From: Alphaproteobacteria bacterium
GTDB taxonomy: Bacteria > Pseudomonadota > Alphaproteobacteria > Rhodobacterales > Rhodobacteraceae
Assembly (NCBI GenBank): GCA_030433335.1
Contig: JAUILL010000007.1
Location: forward strand, 1 to 64,000
DNA length: 64,000 nucleotides
Reading direction: 5' to 3'
The notes beneath the pieces are model-generated. The model saw only the letters and a list, made by a program, of their open reading frames with translations. It searched no databases and was not told the origin of the DNA. The position numbers and the translations under genes were made by a program. Within the stretch, counting starts at the first letter, position 1. Every line of letters begins with the position of its first letter. Shown here piece by piece: positions 24,965 to 34,488 of this stretch.

Positions 24965-27529
24965 ATGAGCGACAACAATAACGACGGCAAGAAAACTCTG
25001 GGTGTTCGCGGTGGCGGAGCGGGTGGGCGTTCCGGCAATGTGAAACAGAGTTTCAGCCACGGTCGCACCAAGAACGTGGTGGTGGAAACCAAGCGCAAGC
25101 GCGTGGTCACCCCCAAGCCCGGTGCTGGCAAGTCCGGTGGCGCAAACCCCAAGCTTGGCGATCCGTCCAAGCGTCCCGCCGGTATTACCGACGCGGAAAT
25201 GGAGCGTCGCCTGAAGGCGTTGCAGGCTGCAAAAGCCCGCGAAGCCGAAGATCAGAAGGCTCGTGAGGAAGAAGAGCAGCGCCGCGCCGAAGAGCGTGAG
25301 CGTCGCCGCGCCGAAATCGAAGCCAAAGAACGCGAAGAGCGTGAGCGCGAAGAAGCGGCCAAACGTAAGGCCGAAGAAGAAGAGCGCGCACGTAAAGAAG
25401 CGGAAGAGGCCAAGAAGGCTGCTGAAAAAGCTGCTGCCGAAGCCAAGAAAGCCGCTGCTGCTAAGCGTAGTGAACCCGCACCCGCAACGCCCGCTGACGC
25501 TCAGGCCGCCGAAAATGCTGCCGACAACCGTCGTGGTGGCGGTGCTACAAAGCCCGCGCCCGTTACCTCGCGCAAGAAAGAAGGCGGCCGTGAAGACGAC
25601 AATCGCCGTGCAAAAGGCGCGCGCAATGATGGTCGTCGCTCTGGCAAGCTGACCCTGAACCAGGCTCTGTCTGGTGGTGAAGGTGGCCGTCAGAAGTCGC
25701 TGGCTTCGATGAAGCGTAAGCAAGAGCGCATGCGTCAGAAGGCCATGGGCAATCAGGAACGCGAAAAGATCGTCCGTGACGTTCAGCTGCCCGAAGCCAT
25801 CGTGGTTTCGGAACTGGCGAACCGTATGGCCGAGCGTGTTGCTGACGTCGTCAAAGAGCTCATGAAAATGGGCATGATGGTGACGCAGAACCAGACCATC
25901 GACGCGGATACCGCTGAACTGATCATCGAAGAATTCGGCCACAAAGTGGTCCGCGTTTCCGATGCTGACGTTGAAGACGTGATCACCTCGGTTGAAGACA
26001 GCGATGAGGACCTGCAGTCCCGTCCGCCCGTCATCACCATCATGGGCCACGTTGACCACGGTAAAACCTCGCTGCTGGATTCGATCCGCAATGCGAACGT
26101 GACCTCTGGCGAAGCCGGCGGCATCACCCAGCACATCGGTGCGTATCAGGTGACCACGGACAGCGGCGCTGTTCTGTCGTTCCTCGATACTCCTGGTCAC
26201 GCGGCGTTCACCTCGATGCGTTCGCGCGGTGCTCAGGTCACGGATATCGTTGTTCTGGTGGTTGCGGCGGATGACTCGGTCATGCCCCAGACCATCGAAG
26301 CGATTAACCATGCCAAAGCGGCGGGTGTTCCGATGATTGTCGCGATCAACAAGTGCGACAAGCCCGATGCAGACCCTATGAAGGTCCGCACCGAGCTGCT
26401 GCAGCACGAAGTTGTTGTTGAGGCGATGTCGGGTGAAGTTCAGGACGTAGAAGTGTCGGCGAAAACCGGCATGGGTCTGGACTCGTTGCTGGATGCAATC
26501 GCTCTGCAGGCGGAAATTCTGGAACTCAAAGCGAACCCCGATCGCGCCGCCGAAGGTGCTGTGATCGAGGCGAAGCTGGACGTTGGCCGCGGCCCCGTTG
26601 CCACCGTTCTGGTGCAGAAGGGTACTCTGAAGCGTGGCGACATCTTCGTTGTGGGTGAGCAGTGGGGTAAAGTCCGCGCGCTGATCAACGACAAAGGTGA
26701 CCGCGTTGACGAAGCTGGCCCCTCGGTTCCTGTTGAGGTGTTGGGTCTGAACGGCACACCCGAAGCGGGCGACGTTTTGAACGTTGTGGAAACCGAAGCT
26801 CAGGCGCGCGAGATTGCGGAATACCGCGAGAATGCCGCGAAAGAGAAGCGTGCCGCCGCTGGCGCCGCGACCACTCTGGAGCAGCTGATGGCCAAGGCAA
26901 AAGCCGACGAGAACGTCAGCGAGTTGCCCATTCTGGTCAAAGCAGACGTGCAGGGTTCGGCCGAAGCGATCGTTCAGGCGATGGAAAAGATCGGCAACGA
27001 CGAAGTCCGCGTTCGTGTTCTGCACTCCGGTGTGGGCGCGATCACCGAGACCGACATCGGCCTGGCAGAAGCCAGCGGTGCACCGGTCTTTGGCTTCAAC
27101 GTTCGTGCGAACGCTCCGGCCCGCAACAGCGCCAACCAAAAGGGCGTGGAAATCCGCTATTACAGCGTGATCTACGACCTTGTGGACGACGTGAAAGCGG
27201 CTGCGAGTGGCCTTCTGTCGGCCGAGATCCGCGAAAACTTCATCGGCTACGCCGAGATCAAAGAAGTCTTCAAGGTTACCGGCATCGGCAAGGTGGCTGG
27301 CTGTCTGGTCACCGAAGGTGTGGCTCGCCGTTCGGCTGGTGTGCGCCTGCTGCGTGACAACGTGGTTATCCACGAAGGCACCCTCAAGACGCTCAAGCGC
27401 TTCAAGGACGAAGTCAAAGAAGTCATCTCGGGTCAAGAATGCGGTATGGCGTTCGAGAACTACGACGATATCCGCCCTGGCGACGTCATCGAGATCTTCG
27501 AGCGCGAAGAAGTCGAACGTACTCTCTAA
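24965..27529 (+). CDS. infB: translation initiation factor IF-2
   Basis: This 854-residue protein is a typical alphaproteobacterial IF-2. A long N-terminal region rich in Lys, Glu, Ala and Arg (about 75-200) precedes the IF2_N domain. The GTPase domain has GHVDHGKT (G1), DTPGH (G3) and NKCD (G4). The C-terminal half holds domains II to IV, with GHxx-type regions that bind fMet-tRNA. It delivers initiator tRNA to the 30S subunit. It is the last gene of rimP-nusA-ylxR-infB, and a terminator with a TTCG loop follows directly. Confidence 0.97.
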   Translation: MSDNNNDGKKTLGVRGGGAGGRSGNVKQSFSHGRTKNVVVETKRKRVVTPKPGAGKSGGANPKLGDPSKRPAGITDAEMERRLKALQAAKAREAEDQKAREEEEQRRAEERERRRAEIEAKEREEREREEAAKRKAEEEERARKEAEEAKKAAEKAAAEAKKAAAAKRSEPAPATPADAQAAENAADNRRGGGATKPAPVTSRKKEGGREDDNRRAKGARNDGRRSGKLTLNQALSGGEGGRQKSLASMKRKQERMRQKAMGNQEREKIVRDVQLPEAIVVSELANRMAERVADVVKELMKMGMMVTQNQTIDADTAELIIEEFGHKVVRVSDADVEDVITSVEDSDEDLQSRPPVITIMGHVDHGKTSLLDSIRNANVTSGEAGGITQHIGAYQVTTDSGAVLSFLDTPGHAAFTSMRSRGAQVTDIVVLVVAADDSVMPQTIEAINHAKAAGVPMIVAINKCDKPDADPMKVRTELLQHEVVVEAMSGEVQDVEVSAKTGMGLDSLLDAIALQAEILELKANPDRAAEGAVIEAKLDVGRGPVATVLVQKGTLKRGDIFVVGEQWGKVRALINDKGDRVDEAGPSVPVEVLGLNGTPEAGDVLNVVETEAQAREIAEYRENAAKEKRAAAGAATTLEQLMAKAKADENVSELPILVKADVQGSAEAIVQAMEKIGNDEVRVRVLHSGVGAITETDIGLAEASGAPVFGFNVRANAPARNSANQKGVEIRYYSVIYDLVDDVKAAASGLLSAEIRENFIGYAEIKEVFKVTGIGKVAGCLVTEGVARRSAGVRLLRDNVVIHEGTLKTLKRFKDEVKEVISGQECGMAFENYDDIRPGDVIEIFEREEVERTL

Positions 27530-27554
27530 TCCTAGAAACAATCCACGACATTTC

Positions 27555-27584
27555 AGCGGCCCTTCGGGGCCGCTTTTCTTTTTG
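27555..27584 (+). terminator. terminator after infB
   Basis: AGCGGCCC (27555-27562) pairs with GGGCCGCT (27567-27574) around a TTCG tetraloop, followed by TTTTCTTTTT. Confidence 0.93.
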
Positions 27585-27605
27585 TCTCCTATCGCGATGG
27601 TTGAA

Positions 27606-27632
27606 ATAAAAAAGAGACCCCGAAGGGTCTCT
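27606..27632 (-). terminator. terminator of the 43-codon gene
   Basis: GAGACCC (27614-27620) pairs with GGGTCTC (27625-27631). On the minus strand the stem is followed by a run of seven T (27607-27613 as A on the plus strand). It lies about 28 bases after the stop of the small minus-strand gene. Confidence 0.9.
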
Positions 27633-27659
27633 GGATAGTGTGAGTGGTGGTAAGTCTTA

Positions 27660-27791
27660 TTATTTGTAAGTTGCGGGACGACCAGCGATCTCGCGATTGT
27701 CCACGCGTACGAGGATACGGCCATCAGCCAAATCACGTACGTAGAGTCCTTGAACCGAAACAGATGTTCCGAGAGTGATAGTGCGCAGCAT
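27660..27791 (-). CDS. 43-residue conserved small protein of unknown function
   Basis: The product starts MLRTITLGTSVSVQGLYVRD and continues with LADGRILVRVDNREIAGRPA, ending TYK. CCTCC at 27800-27804 on the plus strand gives a strong GGAGG, 8 bases before the start. A terminator follows, so the gene has both a start signal and its own end signal. Alternating hydrophobic and charged residues suggest a small beta-barrel-like fold. I believe similar small proteins occur in related roseobacters, but this needs a search. No function is proposed. Confidence 0.75.
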   Translation of the reverse strand: MLRTITLGTSVSVQGLYVRDLADGRILVRVDNREIAGRPATYK

Positions 27792-27985
27792 GTCATCATC
27801 CTCCGCCAGACATTGCATACTCACTTTATAAGCGACCTCGCACGAAAAAGCATCATAAAAACGTCATGAAAAAGATTTCCATGTGTTAGTATTCGGATAG
27901 TTCTTGACTATACTTTTTGATGTTTCTGCAGGTGCACAGTCCCAATTCTGTAGCTAGAATGACAGGCAGATGGTTAAAAAATGGT

Positions 27986-28390
27986 TTATAGCCACTCTCT
28001 CAAAACGGGTATGAGCGGAATATCAGCCGGAGGCATAGGGTAATTGCGCAAATCGCGTGCATGTGCCCAAGCTAGTTGCTGCCCTTCGCGCGGTACCGGG
28101 ACACCCTCCCATTTCCGACAGGCGAACAATGGCATCAGCAAATGAAAGTCGGGATAGGCGTGTGACGCAAATGTGAGGGGCGCGAGACAGCTGTTCCACG
28201 TCTCGATTCCCAGTTCTTCGTGCAATTCGCGGACGAGTGCGTCCTCGGGTGATTCGCCTTCTTCGACCTTGCCGCCGGGGAATTCCCAGAGTCCTGCCAT
28301 GGACTTACCCTCGGGGCGCTGTGCAAGCAGAACGCGCCCATCGGGGTCGATGAGCGCGACGGCGGAAACCAGAACGATCTTTTTGGTCAC
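27986..28390 (-). CDS. mutT: MutT-like Nudix pyrophosphohydrolase
   Basis: This 134-residue protein has the complete Nudix box from Gly40 to Ile62 (GKVEEGESPEDALVRELHEE in the core), which carries the catalytic Glu residues. The N-terminus resembles MutT (VLVSAVALIDPDGRVLLAQRPEGKS). MutT removes 8-oxo-dGTP from the nucleotide pool, preventing AT to CG mutations. GTG at 28390 overlaps the argJ stop as GTGA, so it is coupled to argJ; longer reading frames upstream lie inside argJ. The AT-rich gap 27792-27985 before the 43-codon gene shows no further gene. Confidence 0.92.
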   Translation of the reverse strand: MTKKIVLVSAVALIDPDGRVLLAQRPEGKSMAGLWEFPGGKVEEGESPEDALVRELHEELGIETWNSCLAPLTFASHAYPDFHLLMPLFACRKWEGVPVPREGQQLAWAHARDLRNYPMPPADIPLIPVLREWL

Positions 28391-29613
28391 GAGCGATAGT
28401 CCGCGTTGATTTCGATGTAGGTGTGGGTCAGGTCGCAAGTCCACACGGTCGAGGATCCGTCCGCGAGGCCAAGATCAACGTTAATGGTGATCTCCTGCTC
28501 TTTCATGACCGCAGCGCCTTGTTCCTCTTTGTATTCGGGGCTCACCCAGCCCTTTTCCGCGACGAGGATGTCACCAAAGCGGATGCTCAGCAGATCGCGG
28601 TCGGCTTCGGCACCAGATTTGCCAATCGCCATGACCACACGGCCCCAGTTCGGGTCTTCGCCAGCGATGGCGGTTTTCACCAGCGGCGAGTTCGCGATCG
28701 CCATGGCATGCACTTTGGCCTGCGCATTGTTGCGGGCTCCGGTGACGTTGATGGTCACGAATTTCTGCGCGCCCTCGCCGTCGCGCACCACTTGGTGCGA
28801 CAGGTCCAGCATCACGTCATGCAGGGCGTCGCGGAATGCTTTGGTGTCGTGGCTCACAGTCGCGCCAGAAGCGCCAGTCGCGGCCATCAGAAGCGTGTCA
28901 GAGGTCGAGGTGTCGCTGTCCACGGTGATGCAGTTAAAGGTGCTGTCCGTGAACGCGCTGACCAGTGCCTGTAGATCGGCTTGGTCGATCTTGGCGTCGG
29001 TAAAGATGTACACCAGCATGGTCGCCATATCGGGCGCGATCATGCCCGAGCCTTTGGCGATGCCCGCGATGTTCACCGTCTTTCCGTCTACCTCAAAGGT
29101 CGCGCAGGCGCCCTTGGGGTAGGTGTCGGTGGTCATGATTGCGTTGGCTGCGTCTTCGATCCCGTTCTCGTCCAGCTTGCCCTTCAGGGTCTCGAGCGCG
29201 GCGATGATCCGGTCATGCTTCATCGGCTCGCCAATGACGCCGGTCGAAGAAGTGAAGACACGGGAAATCGGGGTCTCCATGATCTCGGAGACAGAAGTGG
29301 TGATTGCACGAACGGACTCAACACCTGCCTTGCCAGTAAAGGCGTTCGAGTTGCCTGCGTTCACCAGAATGACGGCGCCCTCATCGGGGGCACCGCCGAT
29401 TTTGTCTTGGCAGTCCAAGACCGGAGCAGACCGTGTGGAGGACTTGGTGAACACGCCAGCAATGCTGCTGCCTGCGTCCAGCGCGACCATCATCACGTCG
29501 GTTCGGCCTTGGTACTTTACGCCCGCTGCGTGGCTCGCGAAACGCGCGCCCTTGATGACAGGCAGCTCGGGAAAGGCCTCGGGGGCCAGAGGCGAACGGG
29601 CGTATTTGGCCAT
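28387..29613 (-). CDS. argJ: glutamate N-acetyltransferase / amino-acid N-acetyltransferase
   Basis: This 408-residue ArgJ has the autocleavage site in KGSGMIAPDMATMLVYIFTD; the Thr of ATML becomes the N-terminal nucleophile of the beta chain. The N-terminal half has LVNAGNSNAFTGKAG. The bifunctional form can use both acetyl-CoA and N-acetylornithine for arginine synthesis; the sequence does not say which. Its ATG directly follows the parvulin stop (TAAATG), and its stop overlaps mutT, so the three form an operon. Confidence 0.96.
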   Translation of the reverse strand: MAKYARSPLAPEAFPELPVIKGARFASHAAGVKYQGRTDVMMVALDAGSSIAGVFTKSSTRSAPVLDCQDKIGGAPDEGAVILVNAGNSNAFTGKAGVESVRAITTSVSEIMETPISRVFTSSTGVIGEPMKHDRIIAALETLKGKLDENGIEDAANAIMTTDTYPKGACATFEVDGKTVNIAGIAKGSGMIAPDMATMLVYIFTDAKIDQADLQALVSAFTDSTFNCITVDSDTSTSDTLLMAATGASGATVSHDTKAFRDALHDVMLDLSHQVVRDGEGAQKFVTINVTGARNNAQAKVHAMAIANSPLVKTAIAGEDPNWGRVVMAIGKSGAEADRDLLSIRFGDILVAEKGWVSPEYKEEQGAAVMKEQEITINVDLGLADGSSTVWTCDLTHTYIEINADYRS

Positions 29614-30462
29614 TTATTGCTCCAAAAGATCCATTTGGTTGATAACCGCAGGATCGAACTCGTCTGCGGCGCTACGCTCAACATCCGCTTTATCGGTGAG
29701 CGCTGCAACCTGCTCTTCAACAGCGGCGGTCTGAATTTGGCCAGCCAGCTCTTCGCGGACTTCATCCAGAGTAGGCGCTGCTTTCTCGCGGGTTTCGTTC
29801 AGCTTGATCACGTGCCAGCCGAACTGCGTCTGAACAGGAGCCGCCGAGATTGCACCAGCCTCGAGATCCATGACCGCTGCTTCGAATTCGGGGACCATCA
29901 TGCCCGGACCAAACCAGCCCAGAGCGCCGCCGTTCGGGCCCGAAGGACCGGTCGACTTCTCTTTGGCCACTTCTTCGAAGTCCGCGCCGCCGTTGATCTC
30001 TTCGATGATCGCTTTGGCTTCGTCTTCGCTTTCTACCAGAATGTGGTTTGCGTTGAATTCGGTCTCGCCGCCGGCTTCGGAATATTTCGCGTCATAGGCA
30101 GCCTGAAGCGCCTCGTCGGTGACGGCGTCCATCGCGATGCCTTCGATCACTTCTGCGGCAACCAGAGCGCGGGCTTCGTTTTCCAGAGCCAGTTCAACAC
30201 GCTTGGGCTTTTCGGTCAGGGTGTCCGACAGAACCTGCTGTTGAATCAGCTGGTCCAGCAGACCGCTGAACAGTACGTCGGGCGGAAGTTGTTGGTATTG
30301 CTGGGGCAGCGTCGTGCGCGCGACCAGCACGTGACCCAGCGTAATCTCTTTGCCGTTGACGGTTGCGAGTACGGTATCAGCGGTCGGAGCGTCCTGCGCC
30401 GTGGCGGACATGCCGATGCCCATCGCAAAGACAGCGGCAGACAGAGTTTTGAGTGAACGCAT
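29614..30462 (-). CDS. periplasmic parvulin-type peptidylprolyl isomerase
   Basis: This 282-residue protein has a signal peptide (ending MSATAQ) and a SurA/PrsA-like layout. The N-terminal helical region (LFSGLLDQLIQQQVLSDTL) precedes a PpiC domain with FNANHILVESEDEAKAI, KSTGPSGPNGGALGWFGPGMMVPEFE and TQFGWHVIKLNE. It would help fold outer-membrane and periplasmic proteins. ATG at 30462 starts the signal peptide. The gene is divergent from secA, 171 bases away; both act in protein export. Confidence 0.92.
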   Translation of the reverse strand: MRSLKTLSAAVFAMGIGMSATAQDAPTADTVLATVNGKEITLGHVLVARTTLPQQYQQLPPDVLFSGLLDQLIQQQVLSDTLTEKPKRVELALENEARALVAAEVIEGIAMDAVTDEALQAAYDAKYSEAGGETEFNANHILVESEDEAKAIIEEINGGADFEEVAKEKSTGPSGPNGGALGWFGPGMMVPEFEAAVMDLEAGAISAAPVQTQFGWHVIKLNETREKAAPTLDEVREELAGQIQTAAVEEQVAALTDKADVERSAADEFDPAVINQMDLLEQ

Positions 30463-30633
30463 GAAAATAGGGTCCTTCGGGTTACCTGCGCTTGCGCGCA
30501 ACGTTGACACTGTGGGTGCAGCCACTTACATCGCCTTGGGGCTTGTAGAGGCTGCCGCGCCATCGTTTTAGGGATTAGGCCCCTGCGCAGCAAGCGAATG
30601 CCTCGCACGAAAACGTTAGGAAGCGGGGAAAGT

Positions 30634-33336
30634 ATGCTCGGTATCGGAACTCTGGCCAAAAAAGTCTTTGGCACCCCGAACGACCGAAAGATCAAGGCAA
30701 CGCGTCCGGTTATTAACCAGATCAACGCCCTGGCCGACGAATATCAGGCCCTCAGCGACGCTCAGCTGATCGAGAAGACCGCGAGCCTGAAGGAACGCAT
30801 TGCAGGTGGCGAGAGCCTGGATGCTGTTCTACCCGAAGCATTTGCCAACTGCCGCGAGGCCGCGCGCCGCGCTCTGGGTCTGTGGGCCCATGACGTGCAG
30901 TTGATGGGCGGGATTTTCCTGCACCAAGGTAACATTGCAGAGATGAAGACGGGTGAAGGTAAGACGCTGGTCGCAACCTTCCCTGCCTATCTGAACGGTC
31001 TTGTGGGCCGCGGTGTCCACGTTGTGACGGTCAACGACTATCTGGCCCGCCGCGACGCCGCGTGGATGAGCAAGGTGTTCGCTGCGCTGGGGATGACCAC
31101 TGGCGTCGTTTACCCGCAGCAGCCCGAGCCTGAAAAGCGCGAGGCTTATGCTTGCGACATCACCTACGCGACCAACAACGAGCTCGGGTTCGACTACCTG
31201 CGCGACAACATGAAGTCCGAGCTGAGCCAGATGGCGCAGCGTGACCACTACTTCGCGATTGTCGACGAAGTCGACTCGATCCTCATCGACGAAGCGCGGA
31301 CGCCTCTGATCATCTCTGGTCCCGCGCAGGACCGCAGCGACATGTACCTGTCCCTGGATAAGGTGATCCCCGAGTTGACCGAAGAGCACTACTCGCTCGA
31401 CGAAAAGACCCGCAACGTCACCTATACCGACGAGGGCAACGAATTCCTCGAGCAGCGCCTCTTGCAGATGGGTCTCTTGCCCGAAGGCCAGTCGCTGTAC
31501 GATCCGGAAAGCACCACCATTGTCCACCACGTGAACCAGGGCCTGCGCGCTCATAAGCTGTTCACCAAGGACAAGGACTACATCGTCCGTGGCGGCGAAA
31601 TCGTTCTGATCGACGAATTCACCGGCCGTATGATGGCAGGTCGCCGTCTGTCCGACGGTCTGCATCAGGCAATTGAGGCGAAAGAAGGCTGCAAGATCCA
31701 GCCCGAGAACGTCACCTTGGCCAGCGTGACCTTCCAGAACTACTTTCGTCTCTATGACAAGCTCGGCGGCATGACCGGTACTGCGCTGACCGAGGCGGAC
31801 GAATTCATGGAGATCTACAATCTGGGTGTGGTCGAAGTTCCGACCAACCGCCCCATCGCCCGTATCGACGAGGACGACGCGGTCTACCGCACCGCCCAAG
31901 AGAAATACGCCGCGATTGTAGAAGAGATCCAGAAAGCCAACGCAGGCGGTCAGCCCGTTCTGGTCGGCACCACCTCGATCGAGAAATCGGAAATGCTGTC
32001 TGCCCTGCTCCAGCAGGCTGGCGTCAAGCACAACGTTCTGAACGCGCGCCAGCACGAGCAAGAAGCCCAGATTGTTGCGGATGCCGGCAAGCTTGGCGCT
32101 GTGACCATCGCGACCAACATGGCGGGCCGCGGCACCGACATCAAATTGGGCGGTAACGTCGAGATCAAGATTATGGAGGCCATTGAGGCCAACCCAGATG
32201 CAGACCCCGACGCCCTCCGCACCCAGATCGAAGAAAGCCACAAGGCCGACGAAGAGGCCGTGAAAGCCGCAGGCGGTCTGTTCGTTCTGGCCACCGAGCG
32301 TCACGAAAGCCGCCGCATCGACAACCAGCTGCGCGGTCGTTCCGGCCGTCAGGGTGACCCGGGCCGCTCGTCCTTCTTCCTGTCGCTTGAAGACGATCTG
32401 ATGCGTATCTTCGGCTCCGAACGTCTGGACAAGGTTCTGTCGACCCTCGGCATGAAAGAGGGCGAGGCGATCGTCCACCCATGGGTGAACAAGTCGCTGG
32501 AGCGCGCTCAGGCCAAGGTCGAAGGCCGCAACTTTGACATCCGCAAGCAGCTGCTGAAATTCGACGACGTGATGAACGACCAGCGGAAGGTGATCTTCTC
32601 GCAGCGCCGCGAAATCATGGAAGCGCAGGATCTGTCCGAGATCGTGCAGGACATGCGCTATCAGGTCATCGAAGATCTGGTGGAAGAGTTCATGCCGCCG
32701 AAATCCTACGCGGACCAGTGGAACACCGAAGGTCTGCAGGCCGCGATCATCGAGACCCTGAATCAGGACATGCCCATCGTGGCGTGGGCCGATGAAGAGG
32801 GCGTCGACAACGACGACATCGAAGAGCGCATCCAGAACACCAGCGACGAGTACATGGCAGAGAAGGGCTCTTCGTTTGGCCCCGAAGCTATGCGCCAGAT
32901 CGAGAAGCAGGTTCTGCTGCAAACCATCGACACCAAATGGCGCGAGCACCTGCTGACGCTAGAGCACTTGCGCTCGGTCGTTGGCTTCCGCGGCTACGCA
33001 CAGCGCGACCCGCTGAACGAGTACAAAACCGAAGCGTTCCAACTCTTCGAAGGCCTGCTGGACTCGCTCCGGACCGAGGTCACCAAGACCTTGTCGCGCA
33101 TCCAGCCCCTGTCGCAGGAACAGCAGCAACAACTGCTCCGTCAGATGCAGGCGCAGCGCGAAGCCTTGGATGCTCCGGTGAAGCAAGCGCAAGAAGAAGC
33201 CGAATCGCCCGCTGCCACTCCGTTGGTGGCAGGGTTCGACGAAAGTGATCCGTCGACATGGGGCAATCCGGGCCGGAATGATCCGTGTCCCTGCGGGTCG
33301 GGTGAAAAGTTCAAGCACTGCCACGGCCGCTTCTGA
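30634..33336 (+). CDS. secA: preprotein translocase ATPase SecA
   Basis: This 900-residue ATPase has Walker A MKTGEGKT, the [19 protein letters not shown] motif, [10 protein letters not shown] and [23 protein letters not shown] motifs. The C-terminus ends with the zinc site [14 protein letters not shown], which binds SecB and lipids. It drives preproteins through SecYEG. ATG at 30634 gives the conserved [13 protein letters not shown], after GGGGAAAG. A hairpin terminator follows. The whole sequence appears intact and normal in length. Confidence 0.97.
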   Translation: MLGIGTLAKKVFGTPNDRKIKATRPVINQINALADEYQALSDAQLIEKTASLKERIAGGESLDAVLPEAFANCREAARRALGLWAHDVQLMGGIFLHQGNIAEMKTGEGKTLVATFPAYLNGLVGRGVHVVTVNDYLARRDAAWMSKVFAALGMTTGVVYPQQPEPEKREAYACDITYATNNELGFDYLRDNMKSELSQMAQRDHYFAIVDEVDSILIDEARTPLIISGPAQDRSDMYLSLDKVIPELTEEHYSLDEKTRNVTYTDEGNEFLEQRLLQMGLLPEGQSLYDPESTTIVHHVNQGLRAHKLFTKDKDYIVRGGEIVLIDEFTGRMMAGRRLSDGLHQAIEAKEGCKIQPENVTLASVTFQNYFRLYDKLGGMTGTALTEADEFMEIYNLGVVEVPTNRPIARIDEDDAVYRTAQEKYAAIVEEIQKANAGGQPVLVGTTSIEKSEMLSALLQQAGVKHNVLNARQHEQEAQIVADAGKLGAVTIATNMAGRGTDIKLGGNVEIKIMEAIEANPDADPDALRTQIEESHKADEEAVKAAGGLFVLATERHESRRIDNQLRGRSGRQGDPGRSSFFLSLEDDLMRIFGSERLDKVLSTLGMKEGEAIVHPWVNKSLERAQAKVEGRNFDIRKQLLKFDDVMNDQRKVIFSQRREIMEAQDLSEIVQDMRYQVIEDLVEEFMPPKSYADQWNTEGLQAAIIETLNQDMPIVAWADEEGVDNDDIEERIQNTSDEYMAEKGSSFGPEAMRQIEKQVLLQTIDTKWREHLLTLEHLRSVVGFRGYAQRDPLNEYKTEAFQLFEGLLDSLRTEVTKTLSRIQPLSQEQQQQLLRQMQAQREALDAPVKQAQEEAESPAATPLVAGFDESDPSTWGNPGRNDPCPCGSGEKFKHCHGRF

Positions 33337-33361
33337 ATTTATCCAAGACTACGAATAATTT

Positions 33362-33395
33362 GGCCGGTGCACCTAAAGTGGTGCGCCGGTTTTAT
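33362..33395 (+). terminator. terminator after secA
   Basis: CCGGTGCACC (33364-33373) pairs with GGTGCGCCGG (33380-33389) with one mismatched G-U, loop TAAAGT, followed by TTTTATTTA. Confidence 0.85.
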
Positions 33396-33529
33396 TTATG
33401 TTAACATTCTCGATATCAAATCTGTATTTACACAAATGGGTCGGAGAGACTCCGCTATTCAGCCATAACTCTGCCCATTTTACTGCGGATACTGAGGCGA
33501 AGTAGCAGTTAGACACATCGGGGATCGAC

Positions 33530-34468
33530 ATGACCGGCTCGACATCACGTTACATGTATGCAGTCGCTCTTGGCGCAGTTGCGCTGGGGATTGGCGGCGC
33601 TATGCAATACGGATCTATCAACCTGATATCGTCTGCGCCATCCGATGCCACGCCGATCCTGCCGATTGACCCGGAATACGTTCAACTCGCGGCGATCCCG
33701 CTGGAAGTGCTGCACGATGTTCGAGAGGTATCTTCACAGCCCGAGCCTTTGATCTCGATGGCTAATGCGATTTCGGCACCTGAGAACAAATGCGAGATCA
33801 CTATGACGGCTGCTCCTGCAGCAGCAGCGATGGTCTCGGTCGAGGTCAAAGCGCCCTGTCACGTGAATGCTCCCGTGACGATCCACCACAATGGATTGAT
33901 GTTTACAGAGGCGACAGATGACAACGGTGGCATTTCTCTAGACGTTCCGGCGCTCTCAGAAAATGCGCTTCTTATGGCGGATTTCGGTGGCGCAGATGTG
34001 GCGGTTGCAGCAGCCGACGTGAGTAGTTTTATCTTTTACGATCGGGCAGTTGTGCAGTGGCAGGGACAGTCTGGCCTAGAGCTGCATGCCCGCGAGTTTT
34101 CCGAAGATTACAGTGGTCCCGGGCATGTCTGGCGTGATGCCGCGCGTCACACAAGCATCGCGGCGCAAGGCAAAGGCGGGATGCTGATTGAATTGGGTAA
34201 CCCGAACCTCCCGCAAGCGCGTTTGGCAGAGGTGTATACCTACCCCTCGCTGACCTCTGACAATTCTGGTGATGTTCTTCTCAGCGTCGAAGCAGAGGTC
34301 ACTACCGGTAACTGTGCACAGGATGTGAACGCGCAGATTTTGCAAACCAACGGCTCAGACCGCGTCCGGGTTCAGGATGTTCTGATCTCGGTCCCAGAAT
34401 GCGATGCCGTGGGCGAGCTTCTGGTGTTGCAAAATGTGTTAGATGACCTGAAAATTGCTGCAAGGTAA
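33530..34468 (+). CDS. exported protein of unknown function, paired with the OmpA-type gene
   Basis: This 312-residue protein has a hydrophobic N-terminal anchor (YAVALGAVALGIGGAMQYG), then a Pro/Asp-rich linker and a beta-rich body. Cys pairs are spaced in the body (NKCEITMTA, APCHVNAP, GNCAQDV, PECDAVG), suggesting disulphides in the periplasm. No known domain is recognised. The next gene follows after 20 bases, so the pair is likely co-transcribed. In some roseobacters a gene here is labelled translocase because of secA; I see no basis for that name. Confidence 0.7.
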   Translation: MTGSTSRYMYAVALGAVALGIGGAMQYGSINLISSAPSDATPILPIDPEYVQLAAIPLEVLHDVREVSSQPEPLISMANAISAPENKCEITMTAAPAAAAMVSVEVKAPCHVNAPVTIHHNGLMFTEATDDNGGISLDVPALSENALLMADFGGADVAVAAADVSSFIFYDRAVVQWQGQSGLELHAREFSEDYSGPGHVWRDAARHTSIAAQGKGGMLIELGNPNLPQARLAEVYTYPSLTSDNSGDVLLSVEAEVTTGNCAQDVNAQILQTNGSDRVRVQDVLISVPECDAVGELLVLQNVLDDLKIAAR

Positions 34469-34488
34469 CAGTCAGGCGGTCCACAGCG

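Noticed and set aside
24743-27799. 1018-codon open frame opposite infB
   Set aside because: It runs across infB and the infB terminator, has no motif of its own, and is explained by infB coding bias.
30829-32949. 706-codon open frame opposite secA
   Set aside because: It is fully inside secA and shows no motif.
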